Shown: positions 1 to 13,058 of the stretch, piece by piece
Position numbering within the stretch: position 1 is the first letter of the stretch
Layout of the letters: the number at the start of each line of letters is the position of its first letter
Assembly (NCBI RefSeq): GCF_026213295.1
Contig: NC_079419.1
Coordinates: 25,824,111 to 25,888,110 of the forward strand
Direction of reading: 5' to 3'
Source: Gadus chalcogrammus
Taxonomy: Eukaryota; Chordata; Actinopteri; Gadiformes; Gadidae
DNA length: 64,000 nt
Notes under the pieces: model-generated
The model's database searches: none
What the model saw: only the letters and a program-made list of their open reading frames with translations
Told to the model about the DNA's origin: nothing
Translations under genes and position numbers: made by a program

Positions 1-567
1 AGGCCAACTCTGAAAATTCCTGGTTGTATTGGTGTACAAGAAGCTCTTCCAGCTTCGGACCATGCTCGTCCATAGGTGCAGTACTGCCCAGAGGTCCATT
101 TATAGTCCAACCTAGGCATGTTAGGACTGCGTAGGGCCCCTCCCATTGACTATTGATCACTTTCAGTGGCTCCATAGCCTTTGGGATATTTGCACCGATC
201 AATAGGCCTACTTCCGCTTTGATGGGTCTTAAGTGGACATCCTTTAGGTTAGGCCATCTTTTTATGCCCGTCTCTGTAGGAATGTTCTCTTGACTGACAG
301 GAATGGCATTTTGTGTGAAGACCTCAGGAAGCTCTATGAAGCAGCTGCCATCCAGGCTGCATATTTCCAGTCCTCTCATAGCATAGGTTTTCACAGGCTT
401 TTCATGACCCATCGCTCGGAGTAGGATCCCTCTTCTCTTTCCTCTCACAGCTAACTGTTCCATCAGTTTCTCCGTGACAAAAGTAGCATTGCTTCCAGGG
501 TCTAGGAATGCATAGGTTTCTATCAAACAGCTGCCTTTATGTGCCTTCATCTTTACAGGTACCACTG
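1..567 (-). pseudogene. BEL-1 protease region (DUF1758-like), partial
   Basis: The minus strand is open here from about 590 to the window edge. It reads as the retropepsin-like domain that follows gag in BEL/Pao polyproteins. A DPGSN stretch sits where the catalytic Asp-Thr/Ser-Gly motif is expected, and a conserved LLIGANIPKAME stretch lies near 215-170. Upstream is the zinc-knuckle ORF (568-909) in a different frame, so a frameshift separates the two. Reverse transcriptase and integrase would lie left of position 1 and cannot be seen. Family assignment is by recognition of the motif order and is fairly secure; activity is unlikely. Confidence 0.75.
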
Positions 568-1500
568 CTAGTCTGTGGTTCTGTCCTCTGTTTGTGCTAC
601 TGATGACACCATAGCAATTTGTGCTGCTGATGAAACTTTAGCAATGCAATTGCTCCTGGTGTCTGAATCCTGCTTAGCTGCTGGCTTGGTATTTCCTGCA
701 GTAAAGTTCTCTATATGCAAGGGATTGGGGTGTTTCTTTTCACAGGAACGACACGTGAGACGCTTCTTGCATTCTTTACTCATATGACCTCTAACCAAGC
801 AGGCAAAGCAGAGTCCATTTTTCTTTAGCAGCTCAACCTTCTCCTTGTGGGGAATCTTTGCTATTGCTGCGCATGTTTCCATCACATGATCTCCTTTACA
901 GAAGCACAAGGCTTGACGAAAGCATCCATGGCCATACGGATGCCCTCTGGCCTGTCTGCCCTTTTCCGTGCATTGATGTTCTTGTTAGTTTCTGTCTGGG
1001 AACGCCAGTCGTAGCAAAGCTTTTCTTGCTGCTAGATCTCATATACGGTATGGCTCTTTTGTATTATCTCTCATCTGTGCTTCCGGCAAGGTCCTGGATA
1101 TCCCCGAAGACGGGATCTTGAATTATTCTTGTTTTTCCATAAACATAACAAGATCATGGAATTTAGGTCTCTGCTGTGTTCTTGAAGTGATGTCACATAT
1201 AGCCGACCGCCATTTCTCTCGAAGTTTAAAAGGGACATTGGAAACAAGTCTTTTCTTGTTAGATTGTAGGTCCAGCTCTGACATGTATGGAAGGTCCTGA
1301 ACTGCATTACCACAGCCTCTTATATAGAGGGTGTAGCTATGAAGTGCCTTTCCATCATCTGTACGTATTTGGTTCCAGTTTAAGGCCTTTTCAATATATG
1401 CAGATGTGACCTTGAAATCATCGCCAAAATGATATTTAAGTAGGCGCTTTGCTTCCTCATAACCAGTTGTGGCGTTCATGTGAAAACAGCTTTGAACTAG
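568..1500 (-). pseudogene. BEL-1 gag C-terminal part: DUF1759-like core and zinc knuckles
   Basis: Two minus-strand open segments (1123-1479 and 568-909) read in order. The first has the BEL gag core: a YEEAKRLLKYHFGDDFKV stretch and a following FKLREKWR stretch. The second is Cys/His-rich, with a CFACLVRGHMSKEC zinc knuckle followed by CRSCEKKHPNPLH, the usual nucleic-acid-binding pair before the protease. The two segments are separated by a stop near 1125 and about 200 bases of poorly readable frame. This is decayed sequence, not an expressed gene. Confidence 0.75.
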
Positions 1501-1654
1501 TTCCTTTGGCTGACCTACAGTATACTGTTCTAAGAAGCACAGTCAATCCTCTGTACTGTTGGTTTTGTCCTCGATGTTGTGATTAAAAGCCTTCATAAAT
1601 GGCCTGAAAGTGAGAGGATCACCGTCAAACACCAGCACCTCTCTTCTTGGGAGT

Positions 1655-2460
1655 TTAGATTCTTTCTGCTGTATCACTAGCGGATCCGCCATGTCTGTCT
1701 GTCTTTGTATAATGTTTGAGATTGATGCTCTGAGCTATTTCACTTCTTGGAGTGGAGTCGCCTTGTATGTATGGTCCATCAGATTCAGCAACTCTAGGTA
1801 TGTGAGGGTTTGTTGCAGCCCTTGGTGGTTGCTCAGACCTTTTTATGATTCCAGTTAGTGATGGGTACTGAGTATGTATCATCTTTTGTAAGGGTGTTTT
1901 AGGTATGGTTCCTATCCGTGCAAACTCCAGTTGTGCTAGGCTTCCTTCTATATTGTCAGATGCGTTTATTTTTTCCTCCATTTCTTTTCCAGATCCTGAT
2001 GCCTCATCACTTTCAAATTCTTCCAGAGCCTTTAGCCTTGCATCGGCTGCAGCAATATCTGCCTCCAAGTCCAGAGATTCCATTTTTAAACCCAGCTGAT
2101 GCTTCTCCATTTCCAGTTCATATTTCCTCTTGAGAGCTTCAGCTCTGGCCTGCAGAGCAGCTTTGTCTGCAGCAGCCTTCATGTGTGCTTAAACAACAGA
2201 TGATGATTTTGAACTTTTGGAACCTTTAGAACTTTTAGAACCTTTTGAACCAGTCTGTGAGACACTGTCCCCAACATCCACAAGAGCTTGTGGGTCAGGC
2301 TGAGTTTTTATCCATTGACCCACCTTAGTTAGGAAAGCATCATAATCAGCCATTTTTGGCTCATACCAGTCCAGAGTTTCATTCATTCTTACATCCTCAG
2401 GCAGCAGTTTCTGAACAGATTCATGACACCTTTTAAATTCATCCAGCAGTCTCAGAAATT
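1655..2460 (-). pseudogene. BEL-1 gag N-terminal coiled coil
   Basis: Open minus-strand segments 2189-2386 and 1655-2182 lie in one frame, separated by a single in-frame TAA. The first has a Trp-containing start and a Ser/Lys-rich linker. The second is an Ala/Lys/Glu-rich heptad-like coiled coil (roughly its first 70 residues) followed by a Pro-rich tail, the standard layout of fish BEL/Pao Gag. The same frame can be followed upstream to about 2460, where similarity stops abruptly. No 5' LTR or primer-binding site is recognisable beyond that point, so the element is 5'-truncated. Confidence 0.72.
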
Positions 2461-3672
2461 AATTTGCACCTTCATTAAGCGCTTTGAGTGTGAGAAAGCG
2501 ACGTCAAAGACTTTGGCGAACTTTGGCAAACTATTTCTCTGCTGATCAACGCTACGAATGATAAAAAATACATTGGAAAAATACACACTTTGTGAAATTG
2601 TTTTTTCGATTTGGCAAGTAGCCATTACTATAATAGCAATAATCTTTGGCTGGGATTATGAGGCATCAGACAATCAAGTCATTTTAGCCTGAATACATAG
2701 GTAAAAAGCACCAGAGCAGGTTGCTAGTAACATGGACAGTATCAGAACGATAACCTGTTGAACTAAATGGATGTGGTAGGCTACACCACGGGATGCATCT
2801 GCAGACCACTGCCACATAAATAAAGGTCAGACGCAATATTTATTGATTAAGATTTGCTGGTGCTGTCGCGAGGTCTTCTGTGTTTTTTGTTTTCAAGTGG
2901 TCGGCTGTTTTAACTTGCAATTGATAGTCGGTGGAGTCAGTCTCTTGTTGACACAGTGACTTTTGGTCATTCTTGCTTTGCTTGAATTCTGGAATAATTG
3001 TGGGGGGGGAGTGCATGCGTTTTGGTCAGAATGCCTGATGCAGACTAGTTTTGATGATATGCGTGTTGTGAATTTAGAACAGCCAGCTCATGATGTGATA
3101 CAGTGTTCAGCTGTGCAACAAATATTTTTTTCAACTTTTGTAGTGCTGTGTGTAGCCACACGTTTGGACCTTCTGAACTTAAACACGCAGTTAAATTCCT
3201 TTCCTAGCTCCTCTTGTTTATGTTGTTAGCTTAGACATATGTCACATTGTCAACATTGCAATGGAGCAGAACATAGTGGGTCATATGTCCGATTGCTTTT
3301 TGGAAACGTATTCTTCATAAAACGTACCAGACAGATTTTGTATAAATTTTATTCCGTAGTAATTAACTACATCGGTATGCCGTCTTTCAGAACCTTTCAT
3401 TACCGGTGTTACACCGAATTCTGCGACCCACCAAAAAGTGTGACCCCAGGGGGCGCTGTTGCATATTTTCTGCCGGCACTAAAGAGAGAAAAAAAGAGTG
3501 CATCCTCATTGTACCCAGCACTTCTGAAAATGTACTTCCGAATGCGTCTCTGTCCCCAGCACATTTCAAGCCAAACTGACGCCCATGGGTGGGGGTTCGA
3601 TTCACTACAATGTTATGCCATCCCCGGCGATGTTTGACGTTCAGAGCGGGTGCTCCAGCAGCCCATTCACTC
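2461..3672. other. Unassigned AT-rich interval
   Basis: I see no convincing coding frame, terminal repeat or RNA gene. It lies between the truncated BEL-1 5' side and the first foldback structure, and probably holds decayed repeat DNA. Confidence 0.4.
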
Positions 3673-6213
3673 CTGCAGGCCTATTAACCCGACTATGGCT
3701 CTAAGACGCTGAGCATCTTTCCTATTGGATTACTTTTAGGATATTATTTATTACTGATACTTATTTATTTATTTGTTTATTATATAGGCTACGGAGACCA
3801 CCAGACTTCCTCGAAGCAACAAGAATTTATAAATAAATCCAACAAGGGCTTACTTGTAAATGTCCTCGACTCAGTCACCTATTGCATCACTGTCTTCTGT
3901 TTTGGGCATTTCCTCCCAGTGCTCCCGGTGTTTTAAGATGGGACATATGTAATTATAATTTGTAAGCCCATGTTGCAAATATAACAACCAAAAATACATT
4001 TAAAATGTTGATGCATGATTGTGGACTACGTGGAAATAGTAAAATTCCAGGTCTTCTGGAAATGTTTTTGGTCGCTGTGTCATAATTCAGCTTCATTTTT
4101 TATATATTGTTGCTTAAGGCACACTCATTAACGAGAAAATGTCAAACTGGCACTGCATGTTGAAAAGGTTGCTGACCCCTGCTTTAACAGATCTAGCTAT
4201 TGAATAAAAGCTACATGGTCTACTTATATTATAACTAAATATTGTTATATTTATATTTAAATATAATATATAGCCTATATTTTAATATTTAATTAATTCA
4301 ACATTAAACCAATTGATTTCAATCTGGAGATTTTTTTCGACTTCAGTAAGGCGGCGCAGTGCACGCTCTAATTATGGATTGGTCAAAACATCAACCGTTT
4401 TTTGCAGCAGACCCCATCAAAAACTGAAACTAACCACATCCCTTAAACCCAGTCTCACACCAGAATGTAGTATATAACTACGTTGGTCCACCGCGGAAAA
4501 CGCATTACAATAACGGCTCTAATCATAACATGCCCTATTCTTTTCATTGGGGCTGCGTCCACGTCACTTGACTGTCATGGTTGCTATTGTGGTTCCTATC
4601 CACCGCCCCCTCTGCTCCTTACATGGCTCCAAAAACCACGCGGCAACGGAGCTGCCGTCAATTGTGTTGTTTTGTTGTAAACTAGGGTCTGCTGATTAGG
4701 AAATAGACAGATATTCCAAGGTTTCCTTCAAAAGGCACCTTGGATGTTTCTATTTTCTGCAGTTTAGACTTGTAATTAATAAGTTAGTTTTTTAATTAAC
4801 TTGTTTTAATCTTTGTCTGGTGGCTTGTTACATCACTATGAGAGCATGGACAGATTTCATAGTGACACAGTCTATAACCTATTCTTGAAAGCAAAACACC
4901 AAGCTGATTGATTTATCGAGGCAGGGTTATTTGAAACAATTAATTATATGTGTGAGAGGTCATTCCTCCTCCTGATAATGCTTCCTATTTATGTCTAGTG
5001 TACACCCCTGTGGATTTGGAGAATTGTTGCCACGTCCCAGTGGTGGTGGTATCATTATGAAAGAGGGCATTCAAGGCTTTTTTTTATTTTTATTTTTTTT
5101 AAGTGTGCCAATGATTATGCTGCCCAGTGCCAGTGCCTAGGGTTGCCGACCCCTGTGTTAGAGCGTGCCCTGCGCAGCCCGCCCCCCCCTTCTTAAGTCG
5201 AAATGAATCACCCGATTGAAATGCATTGGTTTAATATTAAATTACTTAAATATTAAAATATAGATTACATATATATGTATAAACATATAATTATTTGGTT
5301 GTAATATTATAAGTAGACCATGTAGCTTTTATTCAATTATCGTTGTAACAAGATCTGTATAGAGCGTGCGCAGCGCAGCCCGCCCCCCCTTCTGAAGTTG
5401 AAAAAAAATGCTTGTGGACAGGGGTTTACACTAGACATAAATAGGAAGCACACTCAAGAGGAGGAATGATCTCTCACACATATTCAATTAATTGTTTCAA
5501 ATAACCCTGCCTAGTTAAATCAATGAGCTTGGTGTTTTGCTTTCAAGAATAGGTTTTAGGCTGTGTTCTATATTATAGGCACTATCAAATCTGTCAATGC
5601 GCGTCTCTCAGAGTGACGTAACAAACCACCATACAGCGATTTGAAAAAACGAGTTCATTAAAAATGTAACTTATTAATTACAAGTATAAGCTGCGGAAAA
5701 TAACATATAATATAGGTGCCTTCTGAAGGAAACCTTGGAATATCTGTCTATTTCCTATATCAGCGGACCCTAGTTCACGTGACGCTGGGTCACGTGATGT
5801 TGACGCAGGCCCATTGAAAAGAAAAGGCCAAAAAATCGTAGGCATGACACATGTTTAAAGCCGTTATTGTATTTAATTAATTAAATATTAAAATATATAT
5901 TATAGCCTATATATATACAGAAATATACAATTATTTAGTAATAATATTAGTAGTAGACCATAGCTTTTATTCAATTATCGTTATAAAAAGATCTGTATCA
6001 TGAGCATTGACCAGCCTGAAAGAAATTCATATTGACGGTATGGCACTATATCCCTATTCTCGCACACCCATCTTGAATTTAATAGACCATTCTCGTTGCT
6101 TTGAGGAAGTCTGGTGGTCTCCGTAGCCTGTATAACAAATAAATAAATATCCTAAAAACGATCCAATAGGAAAGATGCTCAGGGTCTTAGAGCCGTAGTC
6201 AGATTAATAGTAT
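3673..6213. repeat. Large imperfect inverted repeat (foldback element A)
   Basis: Sequence at 3673-3835 (interval with the block GGAGACCACCAGACTTCCTC) returns in reverse complement at about 6095-6213. The block at 4910-5020 returns reversed at about 5420-5530, and the block at 4685-4760 returns at about 5690-5760. The left arm is longer because it carries an extra piece at about 3845-4178. GC-rich blocks at 5160-5195 and 5355-5395 are near-direct repeats, and a related block lies inverted near 4355. No coding capacity is visible. Confidence 0.7.
3845..4178 (+). mobile_element. hAT-like 3' end fragment inside foldback A
   Basis: This piece interrupts the left arm and has no partner in the right arm. 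It ends with GGTTGCTGACCCCTG, a typical hAT terminus. A second such terminus, GGTTGCCGACCCCTG, lies at 5137-5151. No matching left terminus or transposase was found, so both are called as fragments only. Confidence 0.4.
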
Positions 6214-6338
6214 GGGATCAGAACAGTCTCATTAATAATGAATACACAGCGAAGGATTCACAAATGTATTTTGTGATTATATAAATTACTCTCTTCTCAC
6301 AAATACATTTCAATGCACACACAAATGGATACCGGTAT

Positions 6339-7245
6339 GTATAAATGTAAAATAAATCCATCAACAAAAATAGGTTTCACATACACATTTTTGATCCACA
6401 CACAATTGTGCCCTGTTTGAAATAAATGTAATATAAATCCATAAATATATTAATTTAAAAAAGTATTTGCAATTTTCATAAAAAATGTATTTGGATGTCG
6501 TTACATTTATATGCAAACTGTTAAACTTGAATTTACAAGACGCTTTTCATTTGTGACTCTCCTGACGTCGCTGGATTCACAAATGCATTTTTTTCAACAA
6601 GGAACTCTCTGTAGCCAATCAGATGCCTCCCTTGTTTTCTCCGAGTCCAGCCCGTCCAGCCTCCGAGCCTCCCGGTTCCCTCGGTCAAATGTCTATGGGA
6701 AATAACATGGGTTTTTTGAATGATCGTACATAACAATCTCTAGGTGGCGAAGAAGTAAAAGCTGCGTCACGTTTTGAGCTACACACTTTTTCCATCTAGT
6801 TTCGACTGGGTTTTGGGATTGTCTGTGCCGTTAAAGTAATAAACGGCACCGACATTGTAAAAACCCAGTCACTGCAGTCATGTGATTGGCTGAAAACGAG
6901 GGAGGCATCTGATTGGCTACAGAGAGTTCCTTGTTGCAAAAAATCCATTTGTGAATCCAGCCACGTCAGGAGAGTCTCAAAAATCCACATATAAATACAG
7001 ACCAGTTCACACACAAATGCAAACAAGTTCACAAATGAAAAGCGTCTTGTAAATTCAAGTTGAACAGTTTGCATATAAATGTAACATCCAATACATTTTG
7101 ATGAAAATTGCAAATATTTTTTAAATTCATATAGGCTATTTATGGATTTATATTACATTTATTTAAAACAAGGTACAATTGTGTGTGGATCAGAAATGTG
7201 TTTGTGAAACTTATTTTTGTTTATGGATTTATTTTACATTTATAC
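6339..7245. repeat. Foldback element B with arms of about 300 bases
   Basis: 6339-6643 is the approximate reverse complement of 6893-7245. Examples are GGAACTCTCTGTAGCCAATC near 6601 against its complement near 6911-6930, and GTATAAATGTAAAATAAATC at 6339 against 7226-7245. The roughly 250-base middle is not paired. It has no coding content. Its right edge abuts the first base of the retroviral LTR-like sequence. Confidence 0.75.
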
Positions 7246-7800
7246 TGTTACGTATTTTAAGAATCTAAGCTACCCACACATAGGCCCAATGATGCAGGAC
7301 CAAACATATTAGCCGTAAATACCATACATAGCCACAAGGGGAGCAAGACCTTACTGAAGGCTGTAATAAATACTTTAGCCACAGAAGGCAGCATCACAGA
7401 CCAGGCGAGAAACCCGAGAGTTATCTCACATCTCACCCCCCCCCCCTACTTCCGGACCGCGCTGTTCTGACCATAACAGCCGACAGATCCGGATTGTCTT
7501 CAGAACTCTCTCGGCAGCGATTAGACACAGGGTTAGATCTATTGATCAGCTAGGAGAATACTCTCGCACGTGCTTAGAACACATCTTCAATCTCTCTTTA
7601 CTTCAGAGCATCAGTTACCATACCGAAAATACTTTATACAAATAAAGTCTCTTTAAAGCTATTCCTTTGGATTCGACCCCTCTTTCCCTGAAGAACTCTG
7701 CAAATTGGTAAGCCCTGACGTTCTTGGAAAGTTCCGGACCGAGACTAGCGACCGCGAGGCCGTTCGGAAAGCAGTACAAGCTACTTACAGGCGCCACAAG
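7246..7800 (+). promoter_or_regulatory. Candidate 5' LTR / leader start of the endogenous retrovirus
   Basis: The block starts TGTTACG directly after foldback B and contains an AATAAA at about 7641, followed by a U5-like stretch and a GGTAAGC donor-like site near 7710. It lies upstream of gag, as a 5' LTR should. The 3' boundary and primer-binding site are unresolved: GGCGCC after TTACA near 7790 is a weak candidate only. No second LTR copy exists in the window to confirm the limits. Confidence 0.4.
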
Positions 7801-8635
7801 AAAGGTAAACAGAACCTGTTGTCCATGACTGAACTCTGTATAGTTAGATATAGTCACATTTAGGTGAATAGCTTGTACTGCCTTCGTCTGGTTGAGGGGA
7901 CGTGTGGTCTCGGCCTGTTTGAAATTCATACAGCCGGTTAGATAAACGGCCTAGGATACGCTAACAGATTGAAATTGAATAACGAGCTCACGAAGTAAAG
8001 AGCTAGGAGTGTGTTTTATATGGGTTTGTCGATAGACTGTATCCAATCCTGATTAGATCTAAATGTTTGTACCAACGTGGTTTTAAGTGTTATATGGTGA
8101 TAAGCTTCGAGTTTAGCCGGGCCACCATAAGGTATATTTATTACCGACCATAAACTTCCAAACTCTTACGGTGAAGGGAGGAAAGGTCAGGTTTTTAACG
8201 TTAATCTAGCTTAGTTGCATATTAAACCGGAGGCTTGGCCGTCGTTTGCCAAGGAGTTCAAATTTAATTGATTCCTCACAGCCCGGTTCATGTAACATCT
8301 AATGTGCAATTTTGATTAGTATAGAACGCAGCCGTAGAGGTAGACTTACGCAGTATTAACCCATCTGCTTCAAGTGCCTCGCTAACCCGCCGTGGGGACA
8401 AACTTGCAGGAATCTCATACTTCTTATAGAGATCCAATACAGTGCGTTTTGGCCAGTGCTACCTAGGTCAAAACTAGTTTGTTTCTACAGCATTTTGGAT
8501 GTACCACGTGGTGTACGATTAAAAGGGACAACGCGTCTTGGAAACGTGCGTTTCCTTTGTTCATACCTTCACAGTCGGACCCCTTTTCTGAAACAAACGC
8601 CATTGCTCAAGAGTAACAGGGGGCCTCAACTTAAG

Positions 8636-8832
<197 letters not shown>

Positions 8833-9015
8833 AGGGGAATGAATGGTCAGTCTTTTGTTAAGACTGCATAACCTCTGACCTAGGCAAAAGCAGATCTCTC
8901 TCTCGGCGCCGGTGCCATCTTGTGGCCTGGTTGCGCAGTCCAATAGGACTGGAACAACTCGAATAGTTGTTGTACTTTTTCTCCCCTACCCTATATATAT
9001 ATAAAAAAAAAAAAC

Positions 9016-9340
9016 CTTTGATAACCCCAATCCTTTTGTCTTTGTCTCTACAGATCCGGTCGTAAACTCCTTTTGATAACCCCAATCCTTTTGTCCCTGT
9101 CTCTATAGATCCGGTCGTCAGACCCCCCCCCTCCCCATCCTTTTGTCCCAATATCCCAAATCCTATCATAAACTCACCCCCCTCTCCCCATCCTTTTGTC
9201 CCAATATCCCAAATCCTATCATAAACTCACCCCCCCCCCCTCCCCACCCTTCTGTCCCTGTCCCCCGTCCTATCGTAAACTCCCTTCCCACCCTTTTCAT
9301 CTCTCTCCGCAGGTCCTAGAGTAAAACCCCCCCACCCCTT
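9016..9340 (+). repeat. Degenerate tandem repeat of about 55 bases in the retroviral leader
   Basis: About five to six units share CCCAATCCTTTTGTC- or CCCCATCCTTTTGTCCC-like cores followed by ATCCGGTCGT- or ATCCTATCATAAACTC-like tails, with long C runs. Several units place a pyrimidine tract directly before an AG. The 8825-9860 interval otherwise holds no gene. Confidence 0.65.
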
Positions 9341-10781
9341 TTTATTTTTTTTACACTTCGCCACTTTAACTCCACCCTTTACGCAGGTCCTGTTGCAGAT
9401 CCCTGTCCCCATCCCATTGAGTATTTGTTTATTGACAGATACACTCACAGCGCGACGTGTGAATAGTGTGTGCTTGGTCATTTAAGTGTTGGCTATAGGT
9501 AAATAGGTTATCACAGCCTTTTGTCGTTCAGATAGAAATCAAGAAAAGCTTCTTTATCGACAAATAAGTTGTGAATTAAAAAAAAAGTACTTCGCAGCCC
9601 CTGTGCCGCGACCCCCACCCCCACCTAACCTCCCCCTGTAGGCCAACCCCGGTACCTGCCTCAACGCTCCCCTGCCGACCAACACCGGCACCTACCTCTA
9701 CGCCTACCCCTGCTGGTTTGCAACGGCGCCTATCCTGTACCCTCAACGCCTCCCCCTGCTGGCCGAAACAACTCCTGCAGCACTCCTGCCGCAACACCAG
9801 ACAGCGGCCCCCAACTGCTCACCCACGCCTAGCCCCAGCAGACGCGCCTTTCCAGACATCATGGCCTCGCTCAATGTGCTACCTCGCCTAACGGAAGCGA
9901 GACCTGACCCAGATACCCCGGCCCAGATGAGGGCGGCAGTAGCCAGGTATTTGGCGGCAAACGCCCTGAAGGACAAAGCGTTGTCCACTGAACAACAGAA
10001 AACATGGGCTATGCGAGAAGAAAAGTACAAAAAGGAGTGGGAACGAGTTGGAGTTTGGGCTGTTGGCGTAAAGATCACCACCGGCCTTACAACAGCGGCC
10101 TGAGAATTCACCCTGAAGGAGAGCGAACGGGCTGCGACGAGACGCGCAAACACGAAGAAGGTACGAGAAGCGGATTCAGTCGACTATAGGAAAAAGAGGG
10201 AGAACTACACCTACGCCCTACTCAACGCCTACAATGCGGCAATAAACATGGAAGTCCGGAAGAGGGAAGGGCGACCAACCAACCTTTCCCACCAAGAGAA
10301 AACAGTGTTGAAAGGGCTGCCTGCAGCACCTCACGTCGAGGAGCGTGCGACCCCACTCACCCTAGACGGAGCGGACGTTGGGGACAAAGAGACGCCATGT
10401 GGAGAGGACAACACCAGTCTCCGCAACAACACCTACCCCAGCCTCGAAGAAAACCCGCCTTTCCCAAACAATACAAAGGCCCCACCACCATACGGCTGCT
10501 ATGACCACCCGGCGCCTCGAGATTTACCTGCCCTCCAATTCCCAATGCTCCACATAGAGAAGGGGCCTGTGGAAATCTCGTACAACGACTAACCCCCACC
10601 GTCGTTCGCAGGAGAATGTCAGGATTACGGTGGCGTTGAGTACGACTCGAAGAAGGGGCCGAAGGACGGGACCGACCGTGTGATAAAAGGGAGGAGCGGC
10701 CCGGGTGCAATAATTGGTCGAGAAGCGGACCACCCTCCGGGCGCAACGAACGTCGGCATGCCCCAACCCTGCCCAACCGAA

Positions 10782-11560
10782 CAGCAGCTACAACTCAACC
10801 CCCAACCCTACTGGCCGCAGCAGCAGTTTCAACCCAGCACACAGCAGCAGCAACAGCAGCAGCAGTTTCAACCCAGCACACAGCAGCAGCAGCAGCAGTT
10901 TCAACCCAGCACCCAAGAGCAGCAGCAGCAACAGCAGCAGCCGCAGCAGCAGCAAACGCTACAACTCAACCCCCAACCCTACTGGCCGCAGCAGCAGTTT
11001 CAACCCAGCATCCAGCAGCAGCATTTTCAACCCAGCACACAGCAGCAGCAACAACAGCAGCAGTTTCAACCCAGCACACAGCAGCAGCAACAGCAGCAGC
11101 AGTTTCAACCCAGCACCCAAGAGCAGCAGCAGCAACAGCAGCAGCCGCAGCAACAGCAGCAGCCACAACTCAACCCCCAACCCTACTGGCCGCAGCAGCA
11201 GTTTCAACCCAACATCCAGCAGCAGCAGCAGCAGCAGTTTCAACCCAGCACACAGCAGCAGCAACAGCAGCAGTTTCAACCCAGCATCCAGCAGCAGCCG
11301 CAGCAGCAGCAGCCACAACTCAACCCCCAACCCTACTGGCCGCAGCAGCAGTTTCAACCCAGCATCCAGCAGCAGCAGCAACAGCAGTTTCAACCCAGCA
11401 TCCAGCAGCAGCAGCAACAGCAGCAGTTTCAACCCAGCACCCAGCAGCAGCAGCTACAACCCAGCACCCAGCAGCAGCAGCTACAACCTAGCACCCAACA
11501 GCAGCAGCTACAACCCAACCCCCAGCCCAACTCAACCCAGCAGCTACAACACAAACCCCA
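10782..11560 (+). repeat. CAG-rich coding tandem repeat (Gln-rich Gag domain)
   Basis: Runs of CAG/CAA alternate with TTTCAACCCAGCA blocks (FQPS-type peptide) and a longer module containing CAACCCTACTGGCCGCAGC (LNPQPYWPQQQ), seen four times near 10802, 10975, 11178 and 11328. Several other frames stay open too, which is a property of the repeat and not evidence for extra genes. Confidence 0.9.
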
Positions 11561-13058
11561 ACCCGACTCAACCCAACTCTACGCACCCCAACATCAGCTA
11601 CAATACAATCCACAACTACCGCAACAGCAGGAAATACTACAACCCATCAAGCATCTACTAGGAGATCCAAACTGTTCCAACCAAGGATACATGGGGAACT
11701 CGAACTCCCTTAACATTCAAGGACAAGGACAAGACAACTGTGAAAACCCACAATACGTGCAAGAGAACCCCGTAAACAATGATACAAGTACGGGGGCCAT
11801 ACAGAAGACGAACGGCACTCCCGCGGGAGCCACCTCGGGATCTAATTAAGATCAACAAACATCAGCCTCCCAACCCGCAACCCGAGGCAGAAACCGCGCA
11901 ACCAAGACGGATCGCCGCACTAGGAAGACCAAGACGAAGAGTACCAGTCCGAACCGGTCCGACGACGAATGCTCAGACGAAGAGGGCACCGACCTGATGG
12001 CACCCCTGATGACGGACGCATGGGACAGGAAAATATTTTCCTGTTGGGGACACCGAGAAAGGCACATCCTGGCCCGCCGTTTGCCTTCGATCACGGCGGG
12101 AGCTCCGGCCTGGATCAGGACGTTCGAGGAGGAGACATCAGGTGATGTCCTGGCCATAGGAGATGTAAGGGCCATCATCGGAAAAGCCCATGGTTCCGAC
12201 AAAACAATAGAACTGGAAAGAATGACCCATACTACTCATGTGCCAGATAAAGCACCCTTCGACATATACCGAAATGCCTTCTGGGATAACCTCAAACGAC
12301 AATACCCACCAGACCTCAGTGCAGTGGGAATCCAAGGCCTGGCCATCAAACCAGAAGAAACCATCCATGATTACGTAAGAAGAGCCGAAATCCTATGGGC
12401 AGACAAAAATGTCTGCAGCCCGTACGAAAGCAACCTGGCAAACAACACCTTCCGAAAGGCGGTCTTGAGTGGGCTACCGCCCGAGGCCCAGACTGGACTG
12501 GAGACGGTGGTTGAACTGTGCGTCAAACCAAAGGCAGAGTGGATGGAACACCTCATTCACCACCTCAATCTAAGCAAAAAGAAACAAGCAAAGAAAGACC
12601 ACGACGGAGGTATTGGGGAAATATTCAAACATGTGCAGGGTGACATAGAAAAGGACGTGGAGGTGACCCGGCAGCTCAAGAGAGCCGAAGAAGACCAGGA
12701 TTACGAGACCATGATGTCCCTAATGTCCGAAGCAGTCCCTCAGGTGACCCCACTTCCAGAGTGGCTACGACAGGGCAACGAACCCACCGCATACGCTGCA
12801 TACGTGGCCGACGCCATGCAACAATCAGGTCAACAAAGACAGAACCAGCCAAACAGAGGAGGAGGAGCCGGAAGAGGAAAAGACAGGACAGTGCGTATAT
12901 TTCCATGCATGCATTGCAACCAAATGGGACACTGGATCAGAAACTGCCCCAAGTACCACTCCGACAGGGCCCAATCTAGGTTCCCGTCACAACAGCAAAA
13001 TCAGAATACTGAACCCACGGCTCGGCCCAGAGCGGGCAACTCCATGTTAGCCATACAA

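Larger units (their letters stand above)
1..2460 (-). mobile_element. BEL/Pao LTR retrotransposon BEL-1, truncated at both sides of view
   Basis: Gag coiled coil, gag core, zinc knuckles and protease occur in the right order on the minus strand. The frame is broken by several stops and shifts. It is a different copy from the BEL element at 42893-60975: the protease/linker overlap (1-250 here, 60702-60960 there) is similar but clearly diverged. Confidence 0.78.

Noticed and set aside
10714..11661. Ser/Asn-rich and Leu-rich ORFs overlapping the Gln-rich Gag region
   Set aside because: CAG-type repeats keep several frames open; only the frame shared with matrix, capsid and zinc knuckle is supported.
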